A stretch of DNA of 20,450 bases from Chloroflexota bacterium. GTDB taxonomy: Bacteria; Chloroflexota; UBA6077; JACCZL01. Positions 14,701-20,450 of the stretch are shown piece after piece (the first letter of the stretch is position 1; the number at the start of each line of letters is the position of its first letter). The notes beneath the pieces were generated by a model. That model made no database searches. It was not told the DNA's origin and saw nothing but the letters and a program-made list of their open reading frames with translations. Location: NCBI GenBank assembly GCA_020845495.1, contig JADLFM010000244.1:1-20450 (forward strand), written 5' to 3'. The translations under genes were made by a program, and so were the position numbers.

Positions 14701-14734
14701 GGGCGGCTCAGCGCATCATCGATGCTGGCCGCCC
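14701..14734 (-). promoter_or_regulatory. Stem-loop between the substrate-binding gene and the permease genes
   Basis: GGGCGGC (14701-14707) pairs with GCCGCCC (14728-14734). Inside, GCATC (14713-14717) pairs with GATGC (14721-14725) around a three-base loop, with a small asymmetric bulge between the two stems. No T-run follows, so full termination is unlikely. Such intercistronic hairpins often protect the upstream mRNA for the abundant binding protein or attenuate read-through into the permease genes. The hairpin would lie in the leader of the dppB cistron. Confidence 0.5.
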
Positions 14735-14788
14735 GTCGCAGTACTACGTGCGTTTTGCGTGACGCGCCCCGACGAGATCGACGTTGCC

Positions 14789-16543
14789 TCACCGCCCGAC
14801 GTGGGCTGACCCGAGCATGATGTTGCCGCTCAGGTCGTAGCCGACGCCGGTCACCGCCTTGTTGAAGGCCCAGACGCGTGGATCCGTCGCCACCATGATC
14901 ATGTTCGCCTCGTCGATCACCATCTCGTTGAGCTTCTGGTAGATCGACTTGCGCTTCGCCGGGTCCAGTTCGACCGCGCCATCGGCCACCAGCTTTTCAA
15001 GCTCCGCATTGCGGTAGCCAAAGGGGTTGCGATCGTTCCCTCGGAAATTCGTCTGGGTGCTCCAGAAGATCGCCGGATCACGTGTGGTGCGGGCATTGAG
15101 CCAGGGGTGCAGGTCGTTCCCCTGCAAGTCTTTGTCGGCGTAGATGTCGTAGAACTTGGCGGTTTCGACCTCGTTGACGGTCAGTTTGATGCCGATCTTT
15201 GCCAGATCCGCCTGCCAGAGCAGCATGAACAGTTTCATCTGGGGCCAGCGTGGCGTGACGTTGGTCGTCATCTGGAGGTTCTTCACGCCGTTGGCTTCCA
15301 GCATTTTTGCCGCTTTGTCGAGGTCGAAGGCGTACGCCATGACCAGGTCTTCGCGGTAGGCGATCGACGAAGGGCTGGGGAAGGCTGAGACGATCGGCCG
15401 CGATACGCCGAAGAACGCGCTCTTCGCCATCTCCACCCGGTTGAGCGAGTACGACAGCGCCTGCCGGACCTCCTTCTTATCGAACGGCGGCTTCCCAACG
15501 TTCACGACGATGTCGAAGGTGCTGCCGGCGCTCTCGTTGATCTCGATGGCCAGGTCTTTGACCTCGCGCAGCGGCGCGACGTCCGCGGTACTGGTGACCT
15601 GGATGCCGTCGATGCCGCCGGACTGGAGATTCGGGATCAGCGTCTCAGCCTTCTCCAGGCGCTTGAACATCAGTTCCGCGACGCCCGGCTGGTCCTTGAA
15701 ATAGAACTCCGGATTCTGCTGGAAGCGCGCAAACTGGTTCGGCTGCCACTCGATGGTTTTGAAGGGGCCGGTCGAAACCGGCGGCTTCTTGGTGAACGAC
15801 GGGTCCGATGGATCGTCGATGCGGATGGCATACCAGTAGTCGAGGATGTCGGTGATGTACGGCACCGGCGACCCGAACTGGAACTCGACGGTGCTGGCAT
15901 CGGGTGCCTTGACGTCCTTGATCGGCGAGATCAGTCCCTGATGCTTCTTGATCGCGGCGTCCTTGATCAAGGTCTCGTCCTTGGTGTACCCGAACATGGT
16001 CACGAAGTCCTGCGCGGTGACATCTTTGCCGTCCTGCCACTTCGCGCCCTGGCGCAACTTGGCGCGGAACGAGAGGCCGTCCGGCGCCATCTGCCAGGAC
16101 TCGGCAAGATCGGGGTTCTCCTTGCCGTTCCCGTCCTTCCAGAGCAGGCGCGAGAACGCCTGGTTGTACATCCCGGCATTGGTGGCGGTCACCGACCAGG
16201 GATTGAAGTTATTGAAGTCGCCGGCCTCAGCGTAGTTCAGAGTGCCGCTGCGCTTCGCCGCGGCCGGGGCGCTCGTCGCGGCGGCAGGCGTGCTTGCAGC
16301 CGACGTGTTGGCCGCGGGCTTTGATTCGGCTGGCTTGGCAGCGGCCGGCGCGGTGGTTGGCTTGGCGGCGGCCGCGGTTGGCTGGGCCGCTGGCTTCGAC
16401 TCGGCTGGCTTCGACTCAGCCGGCTTGGCGGCCGGCGCTGGCGTTTGCTGGCAGGCAGCGAGGAGCGCGCTGCCGCCGGCGATCGTGGCGACGCGGAGGA
16501 AGTGGCGACGCGACAGGCGTCGGGTCGGAGTGTCGGCACTCAT
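14789..16543 (-). CDS. Peptide-type ABC transporter substrate-binding lipoprotein (SBP_bac_5)
   Basis: Predicted 584-residue extracytoplasmic binding protein of family 5 (DppA/OppA-like). The N terminus combines a twin-arginine motif (SRRHFLR, Arg12-Arg13) and a lipobox (LLAAC, Cys31), so it is likely exported by Tat and lipidated. Residues about 34-90 are a low-complexity Ala/Pro/Lys/Ser linker with AKPAESKPAES repeats, tethering the domain to the membrane. The mature domain shows DLAESWQMAPDGLSFRAKLRQGAKWQDGKDVTAQDF, a classic family-5 signature. I chose the ATG at 16543 because GGAG lies upstream and a promoter lies at 16595-16623; the longer frame to 16630 would start outside the transcript. 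It is the first gene of the transporter operon. The ligand is unknown. Confidence 0.94.
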   Translation of the reverse strand: MSADTPTRRLSRRHFLRVATIAGGSALLAACQQTPAPAAKPAESKPAESKPAAQPTAAAAKPTTAPAAAKPAESKPAANTSAASTPAAATSAPAAAKRSGTLNYAEAGDFNNFNPWSVTATNAGMYNQAFSRLLWKDGNGKENPDLAESWQMAPDGLSFRAKLRQGAKWQDGKDVTAQDFVTMFGYTKDETLIKDAAIKKHQGLISPIKDVKAPDASTVEFQFGSPVPYITDILDYWYAIRIDDPSDPSFTKKPPVSTGPFKTIEWQPNQFARFQQNPEFYFKDQPGVAELMFKRLEKAETLIPNLQSGGIDGIQVTSTADVAPLREVKDLAIEINESAGSTFDIVVNVGKPPFDKKEVRQALSYSLNRVEMAKSAFFGVSRPIVSAFPSPSSIAYREDLVMAYAFDLDKAAKMLEANGVKNLQMTTNVTPRWPQMKLFMLLWQADLAKIGIKLTVNEVETAKFYDIYADKDLQGNDLHPWLNARTTRDPAIFWSTQTNFRGNDRNPFGYRNAELEKLVADGAVELDPAKRKSIYQKLNEMVIDEANMIMVATDPRVWAFNKAVTGVGYDLSGNIMLGSAHVGR

Positions 16544-16564
16544 GATGCTCTCCACGGGGGTAAC

Positions 16565-16578
16565 GGCCAGTCCTGGCC
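16565..16578 (-). other. Short perfect inverted repeat in the binding-protein leader
   Basis: GGCCAG and CTGGCC flank two bases (16565-16578), giving a 6-bp stem with a tiny or extended loop. It lies in the predicted 45-base 5' leader of the substrate-binding gene, upstream of its ribosome-binding site. It may be only a GC-rich coincidence. Confidence 0.3.
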
Positions 16579-16594
16579 CGGGCGACAGGTTAGC

Positions 16595-16623
16595 ATCGTA
16601 AACGCGGCTCGGGTGCGTGTCAA
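16595..16623 (-). promoter_or_regulatory. Near-consensus promoter of the ABC transporter operon
   Basis: On the minus strand TTGACA (16618-16623) is a perfect -35. Exactly 17 bases later comes TACGAT (16595-16600), a 4/6 match to the -10 consensus. Transcription would start near 16588, about 45 bases before the ATG at 16543. The position settles the start codon of the substrate-binding gene. Confidence 0.75.
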
Positions 16624-16704
16624 CGTTCAATTCGGCAACAGGTCTGACGGCGCACCCCGTCAGGGTCTATGGCTCGGACCAGATCGGCCGCCAGCTACGG
16701 GACC

Positions 16705-16786
16705 GGCGTGCACGCATGGTCACCACGGACGGCCGACACGGCACTCAGCCCTCCCGCGTGGATGGGCGTGCACGCATGGCCACCAC
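16705..16786. repeat. 22-bp direct repeat, two copies 60 bp apart, with CGTGCACG cores
   Basis: The sequence from 16705 to 16726 and that from 16765 to 16786 are identical at 21 of 22 positions. The shared start is GGCGTGCACGCATGG. Each copy contains the palindrome CGTGCACG (16707-16714 and 16767-16774). They lie about 85-165 bases upstream of the transporter -35. They could be binding sites for a dimeric regulator of the operon or part of an uncharacterised dispersed repeat. Confidence 0.6.
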
Positions 16787-16794
16787 CCCTACCC

Positions 16795-16831
16795 GATGGC
16801 AGCAACCCTTCCAGATGGCCGCTACCCTTCC
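16795..16831. repeat. 18-bp tandem-like direct repeat
   Basis: GATGGCAGCAACCCTTCC (16795-16812) and GATGGCCGCTACCCTTCC (16814-16831) differ at two of 18 positions and are separated by one base. They lie immediately beyond the second 22-bp repeat copy. Whether these two repeat sets belong to one element is not clear. Confidence 0.5.
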
Positions 16832-16954
16832 CGGTCGCAGTGAACCGGACCAGGACAGTTGACAGGCCAGTCGGTTCCTGACGCGTACGTCAGGCCGTGG
16901 TGTGGTCGAGAGAGCGTCCGAGGCGATGCAGCGACCTGCCCAACGTCGGGCCGT

Positions 16955-17188
16955 TCACTCCTCGACGGCACCGCTCAGTGTCGGAAGCGTGATGCTGCCA
17001 AAGTAGTCCCAGGTGAAATCGTCGAGGCAGGTCATACAGCGCAAGGTCAGGATCCGTCCAGGTGTCCTGGGACGCCAGGGGCTCGGCGTACCACCCGGAT
17101 CAGAACGCAGCGTGATGTGCCCGCGATCGGTCGCACCGGTCGCCCCGTAGTTCGTGCCGCATTTCGGGCACTTGCGTGGATACGCCAC
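16955..17188 (-). CDS. Small CxxC/CxxC putative zinc-binding protein
   Basis: Predicted 77-residue cytoplasmic protein. An N-terminal CPKC (about residues 8-11) is followed by TNYGATGATDRGHITLR and a central Pro/Gly/Arg-rich linker. A second CMTC (about residues 51-54) comes next, followed by LDDFTWDYFG, an aromatic patch. The two pairs of cysteines, about 40 residues apart, could coordinate one zinc ion (zinc-ribbon/knuckle). I do not recognise a named family. The start is GTG at 17188, with a G-rich stretch 9-17 bases upstream. It is on the same strand as the transporter operon but separated from it by a promoter. A short gene like this could be spurious, but the cysteine spacing is convincing. 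Confidence 0.6.
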   Translation of the reverse strand: MAYPRKCPKCGTNYGATGATDRGHITLRSDPGGTPSPWRPRTPGRILTLRCMTCLDDFTWDYFGSITLPTLSGAVEE

Positions 17189-17435
17189 CTGAATTCCATT
17201 CCCCCCTGGTCTCCGGTCCGTCTACAACGAGCGTCGGGGGTGATAGCATCTTGCCCCCCGTCAGGTGCAACCAGGAAGCGACGACGTCGAGCCGAGGTGT
17301 GCCAACGCTCCGACGCCATGCGGGCAGCCGAGAGGCGGGCTATCCCGCGCATTACCAGGGAAACGGGCGAACGTACGGATGTGAACCGTATACCGCTCTG
17401 GTATCCTGGGGCCGAATTCCCCAGGAGGTGAGAAG
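17189..17435. other. Divergent intergenic region of the CxxC gene and mscL
   Basis: These 247 bases separate the small CxxC gene (minus) from mscL (plus). Near mscL there are possible -10 elements TATACC (17389-17394) and TATCCT (17402-17407) and a short inverted repeat TACGG-N7-CCGTA (17374-17390). Neither -10 has a clear -35, although TGTGAA at 17380-17385 sits 16 bases before TATCCT. Confidence 0.4.
17405..17425 (+). promoter_or_regulatory. Hairpin touching the mscL ribosome-binding site
   Basis: CCTGGGG (17405-17411) and CCCCAGG (17419-17425) form a perfect 7-bp stem with a seven-base loop. The second arm includes the first bases of the strong Shine-Dalgarno sequence AGGAGGTG (17423-17430). 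If transcription starts at the upstream -10 (TATACC), the whole hairpin is in the leader and could limit mscL translation. If it starts at TATCCT, the 5' arm is not transcribed and the hairpin cannot form. Confidence 0.45.
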
Positions 17436-17861
17436 ATGAACGGCTTCAAGAAGTTCATCTTGCGCGGAAACGTGGTCGATCTGGCGATCGGTGTGGTGAT
17501 CGGCGCGGCCTTCACCGGCGTCGTCCAGTCGATCGTAAAGGGCCTCATCACCCCGCTGATCGGTGCGTTTGGTGGCATCCCGGACTTTTCGGCGTGGGCG
17601 TTTACCATCAACAACAGCCGCTTCGCTGTTGGGGACGTCATCAATGCCATACTTTCGTTTCTGATCGTGGCGCTCGTCATCTACTATCTGGTCGTGCTGC
17701 CGGTGAATACCCTCATGGACCGAGCGCGAGGCGCCCCGCCGGCCGGGCCCAAGACCCGGGAGTGCCCGGAGTGCCTGAGCAAGATCCCACAGGCGGCCCG
17801 GCGTTGCGCCTTCTGTACGTCGGAAGTCCCGGCGGTTGGCGTGCCGGCCGTGCCGGCCTGA
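17436..17861 (+). CDS. mscL: Large-conductance mechanosensitive channel MscL with zinc-ribbon tail
   Basis: Predicted 141-residue inner-membrane channel that opens under osmotic downshock to release solutes. The N-terminal helix MNGFKKFILRGN and pore-lining TM1 (VVDLAIGVVIGAAFTGVVQSIVK) are diagnostic. The periplasmic loop and TM2 (VINAILSFLIVALVIYYLVVLPV) follow. Unlike E. coli MscL, the cytoplasmic C-terminal part carries CPECLSKIPQAARRCAFC, a CxxC-X10-CxxC zinc ribbon, a variant seen in some Gram-positive and Chloroflexota homologues. The ATG is preceded by a strong AGGAGGTG five bases upstream. It stands alone and converges with the glycosyltransferase operon. Confidence 0.96.
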   Translation: MNGFKKFILRGNVVDLAIGVVIGAAFTGVVQSIVKGLITPLIGAFGGIPDFSAWAFTINNSRFAVGDVINAILSFLIVALVIYYLVVLPVNTLMDRARGAPPAGPKTRECPECLSKIPQAARRCAFCTSEVPAVGVPAVPA

Positions 17862-17929
17862 GGGGGTCCGCCCGTACTCGACGCGGCCGGGCGATGAGGG
17901 GCCGGCGAGTGAGTGTGTGCTCGCGACGG

Positions 17930-18838
17930 TCAGTTCGGGTCCGAAGGTAGCGGGCGTCGGACGCACGGGGCGCACTGGAGCAAATGGTAGGGCCTCCCTC
18001 GCGTCAGGAGCGGGTCGAGCGGCGAGATGTAGCGGCCCGTTACGAGGTTGCACCAGTCGCGACCGTTCAATGCGAGGGTGGTCTGTTGCGCGTTAAGGTG
18101 CATGCCAGTCAGCCGCTGGAGTGCCTTCCAGGCAAGCCCGCGTAGCTTCCAGACTGGGCCGGGCGGCGCGTAGCGGCCCCACTTCGCGGCGTAGCGTTGT
18201 TTGTACGCGCGCTGCCGCTCCCGCTGCGCCACGCTCGCCTCCGAGCCATCGGCCCAGGCACGGTAATGCTGGAGCGCAACCCCCCGCGTGTAGGCGACGT
18301 CGTGGCCGCTGAACAACACTTTGGCCGTCAGATCGGGGTCGATGCCGTAGTCGCGGAACGCCTCACTGAAGCCGCCAACCTGTTGGAGGATCGGCGTCCG
18401 CAGTACGCCCTGGTTCACATTCAAGATGCCGATCGACGAGATTGCGCCCAGGTACGGGGCGATGGCGGACGGACCTTCCACCTCGCGCGTTTTCAACCCG
18501 ACCATGCCGATCCGTGACCAGCGCTCGAGGATGTCGACGGCCACGTCCAGGCCCCGATTGATGACCCGATTGTCGTCGGAGAGCCAGGCGACGTACGGCG
18601 TTCGAACCAGGGCGAAGACCTCGTTGTACGCGCGCGCCTGACCGAGCTTCTTGCCGGCGAAGATCGGCACCAGCCGGTCGGAGGCCAGCGACTCCAGGTA
18701 GTTGCGCGTGCCATCGGTCGAGCCAGCATCGGCGACGTAGACGACCGTTGGCGTGCGGGTCTCGGCGACAATGCTCTCGATGCAGCGCCGCAGGTAGGCG
18801 AGGCGGTTGTACGTGCCGACGACGACAGCCAGCCTCAT
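17930..18838 (-). CDS. Family 2 glycosyltransferase
   Basis: Predicted 302-residue cytoplasmic or peripheral glycosyltransferase with a GT-A fold. The nucleotide-binding motif DAGSTDGT (Asp37), KKLGQARAYNEVFAL, and the DxD-like LSDDN (residues 86-90) are present; GGFSEAFRDYGIDPDLTAKVLFSG resembles the acceptor/catalytic Asp region of family 2. It probably transfers a sugar from a nucleotide-sugar donor to a surface polysaccharide or lipid-linked glycan. It is the last gene of a minus-strand operon, 129 bases after the family 4 glycosyltransferase gene. The ATG has only a weak ribosome site. The sugar specificity cannot be read. Confidence 0.9.
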   Translation of the reverse strand: MRLAVVVGTYNRLAYLRRCIESIVAETRTPTVVYVADAGSTDGTRNYLESLASDRLVPIFAGKKLGQARAYNEVFALVRTPYVAWLSDDNRVINRGLDVAVDILERWSRIGMVGLKTREVEGPSAIAPYLGAISSIGILNVNQGVLRTPILQQVGGFSEAFRDYGIDPDLTAKVLFSGHDVAYTRGVALQHYRAWADGSEASVAQRERQRAYKQRYAAKWGRYAPPGPVWKLRGLAWKALQRLTGMHLNAQQTTLALNGRDWCNLVTGRYISPLDPLLTRGRPYHLLQCAPCVRRPLPSDPN

Positions 18839-18967
18839 ATCAGCCGGCCGCTCGCTGTGTCGGCACTGGGCAGGTGCCGCAGCCGTACCGGTACGGCGTG
18901 GCAGCCGTCGGCGTGACTGAAGCTCGTGCCCTGGGGAGCCGTATCGGCCAACGGGGTCTGATGCGCC
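18839..18967 (-). other. Short gap between glycosyltransferase genes
   Basis: These 129 bases between the two minus-strand glycosyltransferase genes show no conserved gene. The overlapping long open frame that spans this gap and the GT4 gene is a GC-rich shadow with repetitive Arg/Ala/Pro composition. No clear promoter was seen, so the two genes are probably co-transcribed. Confidence 0.5.
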
Positions 18968-20323
18968 TCATGCGTCGACAGCTTCGGCGAAGAGGGCTGA
19001 CTGCGCGGAAGTCAAGGAGCGCCCTGCTGCTACCCGGTAACAGGCCACGAACGTGGGGGCGGCGCGTTCCCAGGAGTACCGAGCCAGGACGCCCGGCGCC
19101 CCGTGTCGGCAGTGCTCCAGGATGTCCGGGCGGCGCTCGGCGGCGAGCAGCGCTTCCACGATGGCTTCGACATTCGTCGGGTCGAAGAAGAGGGCGGCAT
19201 CGCGCCCGACTTCTGGCAGACAGGTGGCGTTCGACGCCAACACTGGCAGACCAGCGTGAAGCGCCTCCAGCACCGGCAACCCCAGCCCCTCGAAGAGGGA
19301 CGGAAACACCAGCACCCAGGCGGTGTGGAACAGCACGGCGAGCGTCTCGTCGGGCACCGGCCCGAGCATCCGGACGTGCCCCCCGAGGCCGAAGCGCTCG
19401 ATGCCCGCTTCCACAGCCGGCCAGTGCGGCTCGTAGCGCCGCCCGGTGCAGACGAGCGGTACGCTGATGCCATGCCGATCGCGAAGGATCGCCAGCGCTG
19501 CGAAGAGGCGGAGATGGTTCTTGTGGGGAAAGGTCATCGCCGGGTAGAAGGCGAAGCGCTCGGGTAGACCCAGGTCGCGGCCGATGCGCGCTACAACCTC
19601 GTCCGTGGGCCGCGCCCTGACGGCCGGACCACGCGGCACCACCGCGATCTTCGCGGGGTCGATCCCATACTGCGCCACGATATCCCGCTTCGTCCACTGA
19701 GTCGCCGTGACGACGAGGCGGGCGCCCTCGCAACCCGCTCGGTAGATCCGATCGCGCCAGTGCCGCTCGCCGTCGGTGAAGAACTCCGGATGGTGGCGAT
19801 GCTGAAGATCCCACGGCTCGTAGAGATACGGCAGCCGGGTGTCGAACGCGACAGGATAGGGGAAGTGGACGACATCCACGGCCTGCTCGAGGAGCGCCGG
19901 GTCGATCTGAGCGGCGGTCGGCGGGCGGGTGAGGGCGCGGCGGGTGTGCCACCAGGCCCGATGTGCCGCGTCTACCCCGATGCCGAGGCGGCCAGCCCGG
20001 CGGTGCAGGCGCTGCCAGCGCCGCGTCATCGTTCGATACGGTGCAGCGGCTTTCTGAGGATATGGCCACGGGATGACCCGCTGTGCACTGCCGGCGAGCG
20101 CTTGGAGATCCGAGGTATAGCGGAGTGTCGAGAGCAGGGCGTACCGCTCCGGCCCGGGCGCTTCGGCAAGCGCTCGGAGCAGCCCGACGAGCGCGGCCTC
20201 GACGCCGCCCGGATTCGCCGGGTTGATCTGGGAGTCGATTGCCACCGTGAGCGGGCGGTCGCGATCGACGACGGAAGCGCACTCCACTGACTCTGGTCGC
20301 AGCGGCCCTGTCGGCGAGATCAT
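18968..20323 (-). CDS. Family 4 glycosyltransferase (GT-B fold)
   Basis: Predicted 451-residue glycosyltransferase. The N-terminal acceptor domain contains the GG loop NPANPGGVEAALVGLLRAL. The C-terminal donor domain contains YPAMTFPHKNHLRLFAAL (residues 260-277) and the EX7E motif FEGLGLPVLEAL (Glu345, Glu353), typical of retaining GT4 mannosyl/glucosyl-type enzymes, then GLPVLASNATCLPEV and GRDAALFFDPTN. The start at 20321-20323 overlaps the stop of the upstream gene as ATGA, so the two are translationally coupled. The 18-residue N-terminal extension before RPLTVAIDS is weakly conserved-looking, so a downstream start is possible. It is likely part of exopolysaccharide or O-antigen-like synthesis with its neighbours. 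Confidence 0.93.
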   Translation of the reverse strand: MISPTGPLRPESVECASVVDRDRPLTVAIDSQINPANPGGVEAALVGLLRALAEAPGPERYALLSTLRYTSDLQALAGSAQRVIPWPYPQKAAAPYRTMTRRWQRLHRRAGRLGIGVDAAHRAWWHTRRALTRPPTAAQIDPALLEQAVDVVHFPYPVAFDTRLPYLYEPWDLQHRHHPEFFTDGERHWRDRIYRAGCEGARLVVTATQWTKRDIVAQYGIDPAKIAVVPRGPAVRARPTDEVVARIGRDLGLPERFAFYPAMTFPHKNHLRLFAALAILRDRHGISVPLVCTGRRYEPHWPAVEAGIERFGLGGHVRMLGPVPDETLAVLFHTAWVLVFPSLFEGLGLPVLEALHAGLPVLASNATCLPEVGRDAALFFDPTNVEAIVEALLAAERRPDILEHCRHGAPGVLARYSWERAAPTFVACYRVAAGRSLTSAQSALFAEAVDA

Positions 20324-20450
20324 GCGTCGTGGAGGCCGAGGGTCTCGGCGGGGTAGACGAAGGGGGTGCCAGTGAGGATGCCGTCGCAGATGACGTCGAG
20401 GCCCGGCGAGCGCCCGGGCAGCAGATCGTCCAGGCGGTCGAGGGCGAGGC
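20320..20450 (-). CDS. 3' end of a gene in the glycosyltransferase operon (partial)
   Basis: The minus strand reads open from the window edge to a TGA at 20320-20322, encoding 43 codons that end in GLDVICDGILTGTPFVYP and then AETLGLHDA. Codon use looks like the neighbours and the stop overlaps the GT4 start as ATGA, which supports a real gene. The 5' part is outside the window. No domain can be assigned from this tail; another polysaccharide-synthesis gene is likely from context. Confidence 0.7.
   Translation of the reverse strand, partial: LALDRLDDLLPGRSPGLDVICDGILTGTPFVYPAETLGLHDA

Larger units (their letters stand above)
16624..16954. other. Non-coding region upstream of the transporter promoter
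   Basis: There is no gene in these 331 bases, which lie between the transporter promoter and the stop of the small CxxC protein gene. The interval contains two sets of short direct repeats, annotated separately at 16705-16786 and 16795-16831. No transcription terminator with a T-run was seen for the CxxC gene. Confidence 0.6.

Noticed and set aside
16544..16630. N-terminal extension of the substrate-binding protein up to 16630
   Set aside because: A TTGACA-17-TACGAT promoter lies within it, and the Tat/lipoprotein signal begins naturally at the ATG at 16543.
17862..17929. Bidirectional terminator between mscL and the GT2 gene
   Set aside because: GCCCG/CGGGC can pair, but the stem is short and no T-run follows on either strand.
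18840..20282. 480-residue minus-strand frame overlapping the GT4 gene
   Set aside because: It is in another frame of the same strand, is Arg/Pro/Ala-rich without motifs, and the GT4 frame has all family signatures.

Overview
The window is high-GC DNA, densely coded and almost entirely chromosomal housekeeping and accessory genes. The gene content is a Uma2-family protein, a DUF711 protein, an Rv2578c/SplB-type radical SAM protein, an AbiE pair, an MscL with a zinc-ribbon tail, and several GTG starts. This would fit a Chloroflexota bacterium (Thermomicrobia-like) best, with a high-GC actinobacterium as the alternative. That placement is inference from gene families, not from a marker gene. No rRNA, tRNA, CRISPR array, integrase or transposase gene was seen.

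Layout. Positions 1-124 are a perfect 13-bp tandem array. Next come, on the minus strand, an amidase-signature amidase with a small AtzG-like partner (227-1790) and a Uma2 protein (1924-2472). On the plus strand follow a DUF711 protein with a small membrane protein (2599-4140), then a secreted M1-type metallopeptidase and a multi-pass membrane protein (4483-7599). A zinc alcohol dehydrogenase lies on the minus strand (7962-9059). A MazEF-type toxin-antitoxin pair is on the plus strand (9277-9851). A radical SAM protein is on the minus strand (9937-10944).

The middle of the window is the most unusual part. An AbiEi/AbiEii type IV toxin-antitoxin pair (11098-12598, minus) sits downstream of an oligopeptide-type ABC transporter operon (substrate-binding lipoprotein, then DppB-like and DppC-like permeases; 12727-16543, minus). 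The last ~18 codons plus stop of dppC are present a second time, diverged, on the far side of the toxin-antitoxin pair (11005-11061). The pair is therefore bracketed by two copies of the dppC 3' end. The ATPase genes that usually follow such permeases are missing from the window.

The right end holds a small CxxC/CxxC protein (minus), mscL (plus), and an operon of at least three minus-strand genes: an incomplete gene at the edge, a GT4 glycosyltransferase joined to it by an ATGA overlap, and a GT2 glycosyltransferase. This looks like part of a surface-polysaccharide cluster.

Regulation visible in the sequence: two near-consensus sigma70-type promoters (radical SAM, substrate-binding protein) and one good one (alcohol dehydrogenase). 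The -10 boxes of the radical SAM and mazE genes lie so close to their start codons that leaderless mRNAs are predicted. Inverted repeats lie over the mazE and abiEi promoters, as expected for autoregulated toxin-antitoxin operons. There is also a stem-loop between the substrate-binding gene and the permeases, and a hairpin touching the mscL ribosome-binding site. I did not find a clearly new multi-gene system. The AbiE pair bracketed by the dppC duplication is the best lead.
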